A program made the position numbers and the translations under genes. Shown here one piece after another: positions 56,209 through 64,000 of a stretch of DNA of 64,000 nt (its first letter is position 1; each line of letters starts with the position of its first letter). The notes under the pieces are model-generated. The model was not told where the DNA came from. It made no database searches and saw only the letters and a program-made list of their open reading frames with translations. The stretch comes from Caulobacteraceae bacterium. GTDB lineage: Bacteria > Pseudomonadota > Alphaproteobacteria > Caulobacterales > Aquidulcibacteraceae. Location: contig JADJCG010000032.1 in NCBI GenBank assembly GCA_016703335.1, positions 1 through 64,000 of the forward strand, in the 5' to 3' direction.

Positions 56209-56381
56209 TTTGGCTGATTTTGGCGGGTTTGAGTGGGACCGTGGTCGTCGCGGTGGCTGCCTGGGCTCGCGGAGAGCGCAAGAAGGCCGAAACCGAAGCG
56301 GCGGCCCGCCGCGAGCGCGCGCGCCTCCAGATCGAGGAAACCCAGCTCTTGGCCAAGCTCAACCGAGATAAGGCCGAGTAG
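56205..56381 (+). CDS. Small membrane protein, 58 aa
   Basis: ATG 56205: one transmembrane helix (IWLILAGLSGTVVVAVAAWA) and a basic coiled tail (ERKKAETEAAARRERARLQI, EETQLLAKLNRDKAE). Resembles the preceding gene in design, perhaps an ancient duplication. Coupled by ATGA upstream and by TAGTG downstream to the DUF3052 gene. Confidence 0.65.
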   Translation: MIWLILAGLSGTVVVAVAAWARGERKKAETEAAARRERARLQIEETQLLAKLNRDKAE

Positions 56382-56788
56382 TGTCGGCGGCTGGCTACTC
56401 AGGCACGCCGCTCACCAAGAAGCTCGGCTTCAAGCCGGGCGAGCCTTTATGGGCATCCGGCATGCCGGCGTCGGTCAAGAAGGTGATCGATAAGGAAGCC
56501 GCGCCGCGCTACCTCGCGCGCCCCACCAAAGTGCTCGCCGCCGCGCACATCTTCCACACCAGCGCCGCCAAGCTTGAAGCTGAACTCGAAGGCCTGCGCA
56601 CCAAGCTCACGCCCGACGGCATGATCTGGGTGTCGTGGCCGAAGAAGGCGGCGAAGGTCGAGACCGACATCACCGAAGACACGATCCGCAAAGTCGCACT
56701 GCCCATGGGCTACGTGGACGTGAAAGTCTGCGCCGTCGATGAAACCTGGTCCGGCCTCAAACTCGTGATCCGCAAAGCGCTACGCTGA
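56381..56788 (+). CDS. DUF3052-like protein
   Basis: 135 aa with a GTG start that overlaps the previous stop by one base. Landmarks: GYSGTPLTKKLGFKPGEPLW, AAHIFHTSAAKLEAELEGLR, LTPDGMIWVSWPKKAAKVET, and DITEDTIRKVALPMGYVDVK followed by CAVDETWSGLKLVIRKALR. The DUF3052 pattern is recognised; function unknown. Last gene of a three-gene chain, convergent with the antiporter, overlapping it by 9 bp. Confidence 0.85.
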   Translation: MSAAGYSGTPLTKKLGFKPGEPLWASGMPASVKKVIDKEAAPRYLARPTKVLAAAHIFHTSAAKLEAELEGLRTKLTPDGMIWVSWPKKAAKVETDITEDTIRKVALPMGYVDVKVCAVDETWSGLKLVIRKALR

Positions 56789-58006
56789 CGCCGCGCCCTC
56801 CGCCGCGGCCTTCGGAGTCTTCACCGGCGGCGCTTCAGGCACGGCGCGCAAGAGCAGCGGGTTGAGCGCGATCGAGACGATCGCAGCCGCCAGGATGAGA
56901 TTATATGTCTCGCGCGACATCACTTCGAGCTGCAACCCAAGTCCAGAAAGCACAAACGAGAACTCACCAATCTGCGCGAGGCCCAGCGCCACGAGTAAGC
57001 TGGCGCGCGCAGGCTGCTTCAAGAAGCGCATCATCACGTAGGCAAGGACGCCTTTGCCGAGAATGACCACGGCAATGATCGCGGCCACCGCGACCGGCTC
57101 GCGCAGCAACACGCCAGGATCGAACAGCATCCCGACGGCAACAAAGAAAAGCACCGCGAACGTGTCGCGCAGCGGCAGCGAGTCCTCCGCCACCTTGTGC
57201 GAGAATCGCGACCCATTCAGCGCCAGCCCGCCCAGGAAAGCCCCGAGCGCGAAGCTCGCGCCAAACCAGAAGTACGCAGCCCACGCGACGCCGAGCGCCA
57301 GCGACAAAGTTCCCAACGACAACAGCTCGCGCGACTTGGCGTGCGCGACTTGAACGATGAGCCACGGGAAAAAGCGTCCGCCGACCACCAGCATCAACGC
57401 AATGAACCCCGCGATCTTCGCGAACGTAATGCCGAGCGCTCCCAACATTGTCCAAACCGAGACGCCGGAATTCTCCGTCGAGACCGCACCAACGATCGCG
57501 GGCAGCACGACAATCGCGAGCACGATCAGCAAGTCTTCGATCAAGAGCCAGGAAATGCCGATCCGGCCTTCCTCGGTCTTGAGCGCCCGTTTGTCCTCGA
57601 GCGCGCGCAAGAACACGATGGTGCTGGCGATTGAGAGTGATGCGCCCAGCACAAAGCTCTCGACATGCGGCATGCCCAGCGCCAGCCCCGCGCCGTAGCC
57701 CAGCGCGCCAGCCGCCAGCGTGTGCACCACAGAGCCGGGCACCGCGATCCAGCGGACCGACCAAATGTCTTCGATCGAGATTTTGAGTCCGACCCCGAAC
57801 ATCAGCAAAATGACGCCGATCTCGGAAAGCTGGAGCGCGAACTCGGTGTTTCCGGTGAAGCCCGGCGTATGCGGTCCGACCGCGAGGCCCGCGAGCAAAT
57901 AGCCGACGATCGGTGAGAGTCGGATGCGAGAGGCGATGAACCCGAGGACGAACGCCAGCACGATCGCGGCCACCAGGGTCGTGATCAGTGCGTACTTATC
58001 TTCCAT
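56780..58006 (-). CDS. CPA2 family cation:proton antiporter (YbaL/KefB-like membrane domain)
   Basis: 408 aa from ATG 58006, with about 12 transmembrane helices. N-terminus LITTLVAAIVLAFVLGFIAS with RIRLSPIVGYLLAGLAVGPH, then EIGVILLMFGVGLKISIEDI, SIASTIVFLRALEDK, the pore region GISWLLIEDLLIVLAIVVLP with paired acids, and LSLGTLSLALGVAWAAYFWF. It lacks the C-terminal TrkA-N/RCK nucleotide-binding domain that full-length YbaL and KefB carry, ending soon after the last helix. Probably exchanges K+ or Na+ for H+. Confidence 0.92.
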   Translation of the reverse strand: MEDKYALITTLVAAIVLAFVLGFIASRIRLSPIVGYLLAGLAVGPHTPGFTGNTEFALQLSEIGVILLMFGVGLKISIEDIWSVRWIAVPGSVVHTLAAGALGYGAGLALGMPHVESFVLGASLSIASTIVFLRALEDKRALKTEEGRIGISWLLIEDLLIVLAIVVLPAIVGAVSTENSGVSVWTMLGALGITFAKIAGFIALMLVVGGRFFPWLIVQVAHAKSRELLSLGTLSLALGVAWAAYFWFGASFALGAFLGGLALNGSRFSHKVAEDSLPLRDTFAVLFFVAVGMLFDPGVLLREPVAVAAIIAVVILGKGVLAYVMMRFLKQPARASLLVALGLAQIGEFSFVLSGLGLQLEVMSRETYNLILAAAIVSIALNPLLLRAVPEAPPVKTPKAAAEGAASA

Positions 58007-58153
58007 TCGGCCTCGGCTCCCTCCGTGTGACCCATAACGCACACTGGCGCCTCCGCACGCAAGGCGAGCCGAAGATTTTGTAATCCTCGCGGAACACCAG
58101 CACCCCGCGCCACGTTTTTGCCTCATCGGATGGGACCGACCGGGCTGATCAAC

Positions 58154-58633
58154 ATGGCTTACGACGCTTCACTGAACTCCGACGTAGCCGTGGCGCCCGC
58201 CGCTTTCCGTCGTGACGAACGTTTCGCGGTTCTCTTCGGCGGCGCAGCTGTCGGTATCGCCGCCGGCTTTGGCATCGCCATGGCGCTCGGCCGCACCGGC
58301 GACTGGGCGATGTTCGCCGCCATTCCGTTGTTGCTGATCGCTTCTTATTTCGCTGTCGCGACGTTGCGCGACGCTGTTGATCGGCGCGCTATCGGATGTT
58401 CGATCGCAGCCGCGATGGTTGCGCTCTCGCTGCTCGCTTGGCCGGCCATGGCCATTCTCTATCCGATGTCCGCGCCGCAATTTTGGATCGCGCCAGCCGC
58501 TGGCATGACGTCGATGGTGTTGCTGGCCTCGTGCTGGGGCGGCACCCAAGGCGCATCGTACCGGCTGATGGGCGAGGCGGCTTCGCTCTGCATCATCGTC
58601 GGCTTGCTTGGCTTCAACACCCTGATGCGCTAG
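58154..58633 (+). CDS. Membrane protein of unknown function, ~5 helices
   Basis: 159 aa from ATG 58154. Hydrophobic segments: FAVLFGGAAVGIAAGFGIAM, WAMFAAIPLLLIASYFAVAT, GCSIAAAMVALSLLAWPAMA, APAAGMTSMVLLASCWGG and MGEAASLCIIVGLLGFNTL. A soluble N-terminus (YDASLNSDVAVAPAAFRRDE) comes first. No family recognised. Divergent from the antiporter. Confidence 0.7.
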   Translation: MAYDASLNSDVAVAPAAFRRDERFAVLFGGAAVGIAAGFGIAMALGRTGDWAMFAAIPLLLIASYFAVATLRDAVDRRAIGCSIAAAMVALSLLAWPAMAILYPMSAPQFWIAPAAGMTSMVLLASCWGGTQGASYRLMGEAASLCIIVGLLGFNTLMR

Positions 58634-58666
58634 GCGGCGGGATGCGCGTGTTCTGATCGGTCACGG

Positions 58667-58677
58667 CCCCCCCCCCC
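58667..58677 (+). repeat. Poly-C tract, 11 nt
   Basis: Run of eleven C in an intergenic position. By far the longest homopolymer noticed in the window, and a likely site of length errors or slippage. No coding frame crosses it. Confidence 0.9.
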
Positions 58678-58775
58678 AAAGCAAAGCACGGTTGTCGATG
58701 GCTAAGCCATCGGCAGCCGTATCGCGATAGCGCGCTGAGCGCGCGAGCAATGTTGTGCGTGCTCTCGCGTGCAGC

Positions 58776-60107
58776 TCAGAGCCCGACTTGGGCCAAGGCT
58801 TTCGCTTGCCGTTGTTCGAGCGCTGCCGGCGAGAAGCCCTCGACGCTCTCCGCGAACATGCGTCCGAAATTGAGTTCCGCGCGCAAGTGCAGGAACGCCG
58901 CGCCCAATCCAATCGCCGCGCGATCCATAAACACGAACTCGCGCGGGATAAGCACCGGCCCGAGCGTCTTCAGCCGCTTGCGCACCTCGAACGCCTCGCG
59001 CCGTCCATATTCCGCCGGCGGCACATTATCGGCGATCGTGCGCACGCGATCTTCGAGCAGTGGGCCATAGATAAAGCGCGCCCACATCGTCAGCGCCTCG
59101 ATCAATTCCTTGTTGAGGTTCTTAAAGCCCCAAATTTCATACGAGTGCGCAATTTGCGCCATGTCCTCGGCTTTGAGGCCGCGCCAAAGCCCGACGACGC
59201 CTTCCAAAAACCGCGACGGAAATATCCGCACGCAGCCAAAGTCCAAAAGCTGCAAGCCTTCAGCATTCTCAGTCAGCGCGTAATTGCCCAGATGCGGATC
59301 GCCGTGGATGACGCCGTAATGCGTCATCGGTCCCCACCAGGCTTTGAACAGCAACTCGGCGATGCGGTTTCGCGTCTCTTGCGGCTCATCGAGCCAATGC
59401 ATCAGCCCGCGCCCCTCGAGCCACGTCATGGTTAGCAAACGCTTGCTTGAAAGCTCTTCCAGCGGCGCCGGCGTTTGGATGCGCGGCTCACCCGCAAGCA
59501 TTAGCGCGAACAGCCGCATCTGCTTCAGCTCGCGCTCGTAATCCAATTCCTCGCGCAACCGCTCGCCAACTTCGAGGATCGCCTCCGGATGAATCGATTG
59601 AGCCATCCATATTCTTGAACAGCCCAAGCAACGTCTTCAGCTGACCAAGGTCAGCCTCAACCGCGCTCGCCATGTCCGGATACTGAAGCTTGCACGCGAG
59701 CTTGCGCCCATCATGCGCCGTCGCGCGGTGCACTTGGCCCAACGATGCCGCCGCCGCCGCCTCACGCTCAAAGCTCGTAAACTTGGTTTCCCAATCTTCA
59801 CCAAGTTCGGCACGCATGCGCCGTTGCACAAACGGCCAGCCCATTGCCGGCGCATGCGCCTGCAGTTTGCGAAATTCTTCCGCGTAAGCTTGGGGGAGGA
59901 GATCAGGAATTGTTGAAAGCAGCTGTGCTACTTTCATCAACGGGCCTTTGGAGCGGCCCAAAGCTTGGCGCAACACCGCGCGAGCGCTTGTTGATCGGCG
60001 CCCGTCACGCGCGCCGCCACGGCGCCCGATAAATTAGCGCCAACGCTTGCTACGCGCCCGATGCGCGCGGTGATGCGGTTGCGTTCCGGGTCTTTGGCGT
60101 CGCTCAT
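58776..60107 (-). pseudogene. ABC1/AarF (UbiB-like) kinase family protein, two frameshifts
   Basis: ~443 codons from ATG 60107 (MSDAKDPERNRITARIGRVA). A shift near 59975 leads to LGRSKGPLMKVAQLLSTIPD (the K-GQ-like segment), AAAASLGQVHRATAHDGRKL, CKLQYPDMASAVEADLGQLK. A shift near 59610 leads to EVGERLREELDYERELKQMR, the catalytic loop HYGVIHGDPHLGNYALTENA and LLDFGCVRIFPSRFLEGVVG (DFG). The family supports ubiquinone synthesis and lipid homeostasis. Complete if the two indels are repaired. Confidence 0.88.
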
Positions 60108-60273
60108 GCGCGGGGGATCGTGGTGAACACAGCGTTTATGTAATGCCTACGAGGCCTTACGATAATCGCGTTTCGGTGTGCCATTTTAACGCGACCTGAA
60201 CGTCTCATCCGTATGGTCCCACCAACGATCAGCGTTTCCATCAGAGAAACGCGGCGAAACGTGGTGGTGGTAC

Positions 60274-61772
60274 ATGGGAAAGACGATCCTGATCGTCGAT
60301 GACGATCCGGCGCAGCGTCGTCTGTTGCAGGCGGCCGTAGAGCGCAATGGCTTTCTAACACGTGCGGCTGAGAACGGCGCCCAAGCGGTTGCCGCCGTCG
60401 ATACGCACGCGGACATCGATATCGTGCTGCTGGACCTGATCATGCCGGGCATGACGGGCCAGGAAGCCCTGAAAGAAATTCGTCAACGCCGCGGCGATCT
60501 GCCGGCGATCGTGCTCACCGCTTCGGGCGGCATCGACACGGTCGTGCAAGCGATGCAAGCGGGCGCGAGCGACTTCTTCGTGAAGCCGGCTTCGCCAGAG
60601 CGAATCATGGTCTCGATCCGCAACGCGCTTGAGATGTCGAACCTGAAGACCGAAGTCGTGCGCATGAAGAAGCGCAACGCCGGTCAGATGTCGTTTGACG
60701 ACATGGTCGCCAATGCGCCGGTGATGGCGCCGGTTGTTCGTATGGGCAAGCGCGCGGCTGCTTCCAACATTCCGGTGCTGATCACCGGCGAAAGCGGTGT
60801 CGGCAAGGAATTGCTGGCGCGTGCGATCCAAGGCGCTTCGTGAGCGCGCGGGCCGTCCGTTCGTGACGGTGAACTGTGGCGCGATCCCGGAGAACCTGGT
60901 TGAGTCCATTCTGTTCGGCCACGTGAAGGGCAGCTTCACCGGCGCGACCGACAACCACGCTGGCAAGTTCGTTGAAGCTAACGGCGGCACGCTATTCCTC
61001 GACGAAGTCGGCGAACTGCCGCTCGACACGCAGGTAAAATTGCTGCGCGTGCTGCAAGAAGGCGAAGTCGATCCCGTCGGCGGCAAGCGCCCGACGAAGG
61101 TCGATGTCCGCATCATCAGCGCGACCAACAAAGATCTCGCCAAGCTCGTTGCCGACAACGCCTTCCGCGAAGACCTCTATTATCGCCTCAACGTGTTCCC
61201 CATCGAAGCGCCGCCGCTGCGCGATCGTAAGGAAGACCTGACGACGCTCGTTCAACGCTTCATCGCCCGCTTCAACGCGGAGGAGGGCCGCACTGTGCGC
61301 GGCGCTTCGCCGGCGACGATGCAGATGCTGATGAACTTCGATTGGCCGGGCAACGTCCGCCAGCTCGAAAACAGCGTCTTCCGCGCGGTCATCCTCTGCG
61401 AAGGCGATATGCTGGAGCCGGAAGACTTCCCGCAGATCTCGGGCCTGAAGCCGCTCGTTGCCGCAAACGACGCGCTGCCGCTCGAAGTGCCGGTCCCGGC
61501 CAACGATCACCACGTCACGGCTGCGCACGTCGCGTTCCAAGAAGTGATGACCGCCGCCGGTGAAGTCTCGCCCACAACCTGTCGCGGTGTTCGACGGTGA
61601 AGGTCATCTGCGTCAGCTCGAACAAATCGAGCGCGACCTCATCGAACTCGCCATTGACCACTACGCCGGTCACATGTCTGAAGTGGCGCGCCGCTTGGGC
61701 ATCGGCCGCTCGACGCTCTATCGCAAACTGCGCGAATACGGCCTCGAAGAGAAAGCCGTCGCGGAAGGCTAA
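60274..61772 (+). pseudogene. TacA-like sigma-54 response regulator, two one-base insertions as written
   Basis: 498 aa if corrected. Receiver domain MGKTILIVDDDPAQRRLLQA with phosphoacceptor Asp in DIVLLDLIMPGMTGQEALKE and VLTASGGIDTVVQAMQAGAS. AAA+ domain: Walker A GESGVGKELLARAIQGAS; an extra T at about 60840 makes TGA; then ERAGRPFVTVNCGAIPENLV, sigma-54 loop KGSFTGATDN, Walker B GGTLFLDEVGELPLDTQVKL and the arginine finger region REDLYYRLNVFPIEAPPLRD. An extra base near 61575 precedes the Fis HTH HMSEVARRLGIGRSTLYRKL. Closest in layout to Caulobacter TacA, which controls stalk and polarity genes. Confidence 0.88.
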
Positions 61773-61783
61773 GGAAATAAGCG

Positions 61784-62068
61784 ATGACGTTGCTGCTGAT
61801 ACTCGCAAGCATCAACGTCATCGCTTTCATCGCGTTCGGTTGGGATAAGCGCCTCGCCGAAACCCACCAACGCCGCATCCCCGAACGCACGCTGCTCGCG
61901 CTAGCACTCTTCGGGGGCGCACTCGGCGCGTTGATCGGCCAACAAGTCTTCCGCCACAAAACCCAAAAACAGCCGTTCCGCACGCTGCTGTGGCTCTGCG
62001 CGTTGGCGAACGTCGTAGCTGCGGTGCTGTGGCTCACGCCAGATCTGCGCGCGAGCCTCTTCGGCTAA
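61784..62068 (+). CDS. DUF1294 membrane protein
   Basis: 94 aa. Three hydrophobic segments (TLLLILASINVIAFIAFGWD, LLALALFGGALGALIGQQVF, LLWLCALANVVAAVLWLTPD) with the DUF1294 signature FGWDKRLAETHQRRIPERTL and FRHKTQKQPF. Unknown function; follows the TacA-like gene after 11 bp and may be cotranscribed. Confidence 0.88.
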   Translation: MTLLLILASINVIAFIAFGWDKRLAETHQRRIPERTLLALALFGGALGALIGQQVFRHKTQKQPFRTLLWLCALANVVAAVLWLTPDLRASLFG

Positions 62069-62458
62069 TCCTCATCCCGCACACGTGGCGGCGGGCGGTT
62101 CTTCCAGCCAAGCGGCTTCTTCGTCGTCATGCCTTTGCGCTTCTTGCCGCGCGCTTTCGCGGCGATCTCTTTCAGCTTCACTGTCTGCAGCGAGGACAGC
62201 GCATCATCCTTGCGCCCTTTGCTGAGATCATTGAACGCGCTGCCGTACTTCTCCAGCCGCTTGTCGACCTCGGTGAGAAACTCATTTTCCCATTCCGAAT
62301 AATCGACCGCGCCTTCGCCGGGCTTCACTTCGCCGGTTTCAGGATCGATCGTCTCCGGCGCGCTGCCCTTGGCGGCGAGCTTGCGGATGATCCGCAGCGC
62401 CTTGCGCGTTTGCTTGGGATCGACGTGCGGGGCATTGGCCTCCGCGGCTAGCTAACAT
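62065..62458 (-). pseudogene. Uncharacterised small basic protein, frameshifted near its start
   Basis: The main frame runs LAAEANAPHVDPKQTRKALR, IIRKLAAKGSAPETIDPETG, DYSEWENEFLTEVDKRLEKY, GSAFNDLSKGRKDDALSSLQ and ends KKRKGMTTKKPLGWKNRPPP. It has no start codon before a TAG; an ATG at 62458 in the neighbouring frame would serve if one base were removed. A GTG at 62328 is an alternative start giving 87 aa. No family recognised; the basic tail hints at nucleic-acid contact. Confidence 0.55.
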
Positions 62459-62469
62459 CGGAGCCCTGG

Positions 62470-62522
62470 CCTGTCGAAGGGCGCGCTACGCGCGCACTGC
62501 CCCGGCCTTCGACACGCTCAGG
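62470..62522. repeat. REP-like inverted repeat, second copy
   Basis: CCTGTCGAAGG (62470-62480) and CCTTCGACACGCTCAGG (62506-62522) form an inverted repeat flanking ggcgcgctacgcgcgcactg, itself partly self-complementary. Shares its core with the element at 53501-53575. It lies between the gapR stop and the start of the small basic protein gene. Confidence 0.7.
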
Positions 62523-62534
62523 ACCTCGGGAGAC

Positions 62535-62816
62535 CTAAATCTCGCCCAGTGCGTGCAGATACAGCTCGCGGATCTGCTCTTGCTCTTCGCGCTCTTGGCG
62601 GTCCTGTTTGCGGATGCGCACGACTTGGCGAAGCACCTTGGTGTCGAAGCCGAGCGCCTTGGCTTCGGCGTAGGTCTCCTTGATGTCGTCGCCGATCGAC
62701 TTCTTCTCTTCCTCGAGACGCTCAATACGCGCGACGAGCTGGCGCAATTTTTCCTGCGCGCTCTGCGTCAGCGATTGCGTCGCGACTACGTTGTCGGTTC
62801 CACCAAAGTCCGCCAT
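62535..62816 (-). CDS. gapR: Nucleoid-associated protein GapR (DUF2312)
   Basis: 93 aa. The DUF2312 pattern is complete: SAQEKLRQLVARIERLEEEK, KSIGDDIKETYAEAKALGFD, TKVLRQVVRIRKQDRQEREE and QIRELYLHALGEI. In Caulobacter GapR encircles AT-rich, overtwisted DNA and helps topoisomerases during replication and transcription. All-alpha, tetrameric. Good start at ATG 62816. Confidence 0.95.
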   Translation of the reverse strand: MADFGGTDNVVATQSLTQSAQEKLRQLVARIERLEEEKKSIGDDIKETYAEAKALGFDTKVLRQVVRIRKQDRQEREEQEQIRELYLHALGEI

Positions 62817-62858
62817 CTGCCCACCTATTCGTTTCGAGAATCGAATCGTTAAATGAGG

Positions 62859-63828
62859 TTAGTCCCCGACGGGCGCCGACGTCATCTCGTTGACACGCCG
62901 AATCGCGGCGATGATCAGATCTGTCCTCAGCCGATGCGGCATATGTCCGGTATCCGGTGCGATCACGAGTTCCGCAGCAGGCATATCCACAGCCAGCGCG
63001 CGCGCGTGGCGCTTTGGCGAGACGATCTGGTCCTTCTCGGCGGTGATGATGATCGTCGGTGTGAATAAGTCCGCGTAGCGCGGTTGCTGCGCGGCGAATT
63101 CGACGTTGGAGGCGACAACATCGAACGCGCTCGCGCGAAATGCGCGCGGCCGGAACACCATCGGCACGCCGGCTTCTTCGAGATAATTCACCGGCACAGG
63201 CGCGGGCCAAAAATTGTTGGCGACGCTGCTTGGGCTAATCGGCGGGCCGAGCCACGGAATGATGAGCAACGCAGAAGAGATCGCCAATGATCGGCGTCGT
63301 CGAAAGCCGCGCCCACCACGCGGGCTTCCACGGATAGGGGATTGCACGCCGGCGCGATCAGCACGAGCCCGCTGACCAAATGCGGATGATCCAACGCTAA
63401 CCGCAAAGCGACGCCCGCGCCCAGCGAATGCGCCACGATAATCGCAGGCCCGTCGCCGGTTTGCTCCAACACGCGCGCCGCGCACCTGGCTTGCGAGGCC
63501 ATCGTGTGCGCATCGCGCTTGGCGCGCGTGGAATGGCCCATGCCGGGGCGATCGTAAGCAATCACGCGATGGAGCGGGGAGAACTCCTCCGCCAGCGGCC
63601 CCCACAGCTCCAACAGGTTCGAGCTTGCGCCGTGAATCAGCAGCATGCGCGGCGCGCCGTCAGGCCCGGCTTCGCGCACGTGCAAGCGCACGCCATCAGC
63701 GTCGATGAAGCGGCCAGTCGGCGGAAACCGCGCATCACTTGCGCGCCACGTAAGCGCGCGCGTTCTCCGGCCAGCGCAAACGCGCCAGCCACGATCGCGG
63801 CGGCGATGGCCGCCAGCAACAGGATCAC
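62859..63828 (-). pseudogene. Alpha/beta hydrolase with N-terminal membrane anchor, several frameshifts
   Basis: GTG 63828 overlaps the stop of the TPR gene. The anchor is ILLLAAIAAAIVAGAFALAG; a shift near 63730 leads to FPPTGRFIDADGVRLHVREA, LLIHGASSNLLELWGPLAEE, AYDRPGMGHSTRAKRDAHTM and the nucleophile motif IIVAHSLGAGVALRLALDHP. Shifts near 63340 and 63265 lead through WKPAWWARLSTTPIIGDLF to LIIPWLGPPISPSSVANNFW, VFRPRAFRASAFDVVASNVE, ITAEKDQIVSPKRHA (acid) and VIAPDTGHMPHRLRTDLIIA (His). ~322 aa if repaired. Confidence 0.8.
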
Positions 63829-64000
63829 GCCTCGCGGCCGTCGACGCGCGGTTCGAGACGATGCACGCCTTGCAGTGCGACTTCGTAGTGCGGATGAATA
63901 ACCAGCGCGGCGCGGAACGCCTCAAGCGCCTGGCGTTGTTGGCCGAGCTCTTCGTAGATGAGCCCGAGGCCCGCGAGCGCACCGAAGTGGCGTGGCTCAC
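63825..64000 (-). CDS. TPR-repeat protein, C-terminal fragment (runs off the window)
   Basis: Partial. The frame reads RHFGALAGLGLIYEELGQQR, QALEAFRAALVIHPHYEVAL and ends HRLEPRVDGREA with TGA at 63825-63827. The A-x-x-G-L-G-L-I-Y-x-x-x-G-x-x-x-x-A-L-x-x-F-R-x-A-L pattern is one tetratricopeptide repeat. Overlaps the start of the alpha/beta hydrolase by coupling (GTGA). The N-terminus is beyond the window edge. Confidence 0.75.
   Translation of the reverse strand, partial: EPRHFGALAGLGLIYEELGQQRQALEAFRAALVIHPHYEVALQGVHRLEPRVDGREA

Overview
The window looks like chromosomal DNA of a high-GC alphaproteobacterium of the Caulobacterales, most likely Hyphomonadaceae-like. The argument rests on lineage-typical proteins: TrcR (DUF1013), RcdA (DUF1465), GapR (DUF2312), a TacA-like sigma-54 response regulator, COQ9, SIMPL, TonB-type C-terminal and DUF465 proteins, plus many exported hydrolases. 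No plasmid, phage or CRISPR signal is visible.

Layout. 0-4.2 kb is a decayed or badly read accessory stretch: the tail of a 2OG-Fe(II) oxygenase, a tandem pair of TerB-like genes, a long near-empty zone with a ~130-bp direct repeat, and a broken reverse transcriptase running into the end of rpoD. 4.1-8.1 kb is the dnaG-rpoD operon. 9-12 kb holds a SIMPL protein, a 2-hydroxyacid dehydrogenase and an outer-membrane-like protein. 12-13.2 kb is a divergent EF-Tu preceded by an odd leader region with two tiny ORFs and two terminators. 14.6-20.5 kb has carA, an S9 peptidase-like lipoprotein that lacks the nucleophile serine, glpX, fRMsr, a DinB protein and tRNA-Ile2. 20.6-24.9 kb has an amine oxidase, a TIR-domain protein with a long Pro/Glu-rich linker, a lysozyme-inhibitor-like lipoprotein, a hemerythrin protein and an Asp/Arg repeat protein. 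25-29.5 kb has an S41-type protease, ettA and a shattered endonuclease V. 29.5-41.8 kb carries exported peptidases (DUF885, S46), a TonB-domain protein, a thiolase, an EVE protein and an ABC exporter. 42-51 kb has a VOC/MarR divergent pair, rpsU, coq9, purEK, a diguanylate cyclase, LpxR and divergent msrB/msrA. 51-64 kb has trcR, an amidohydrolase, a quinone oxidoreductase, rcdA, rpmE, a CPA2 antiporter, an ABC1 kinase, a tacA-like regulator, gapR and an alpha/beta hydrolase.

How the genes work together. The core supplies replication and transcription (dnaG, rpoD), translation (tuf, rpsU, rpmE, ettA, tRNA-Ile2), pyrimidine and purine synthesis (carA, purEK) and gluconeogenesis (glpX). Envelope functions are strongly represented: methionine sulfoxide repair (msrA, msrB, fRMsr), proteolysis, LPS remodelling and export. 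Several Caulobacter-type cell-cycle factors lie within the last 14 kb.

An important caveat runs through the annotation. At least fifteen otherwise well-conserved genes are interrupted by single-base indels, several at homopolymers (AAAAA in the S46 peptidase, GGGGG in a lipoprotein), and two contain paired compensating indels. This pattern fits uncorrected long-read errors as well as it fits gene decay. Such genes are listed as pseudogene type because they are broken as written, with the intended product described. Decay is more plausible in the stretches near 1-4.2 kb, 13.7-14.6 kb and 29.0-29.5 kb, where indels are much denser.
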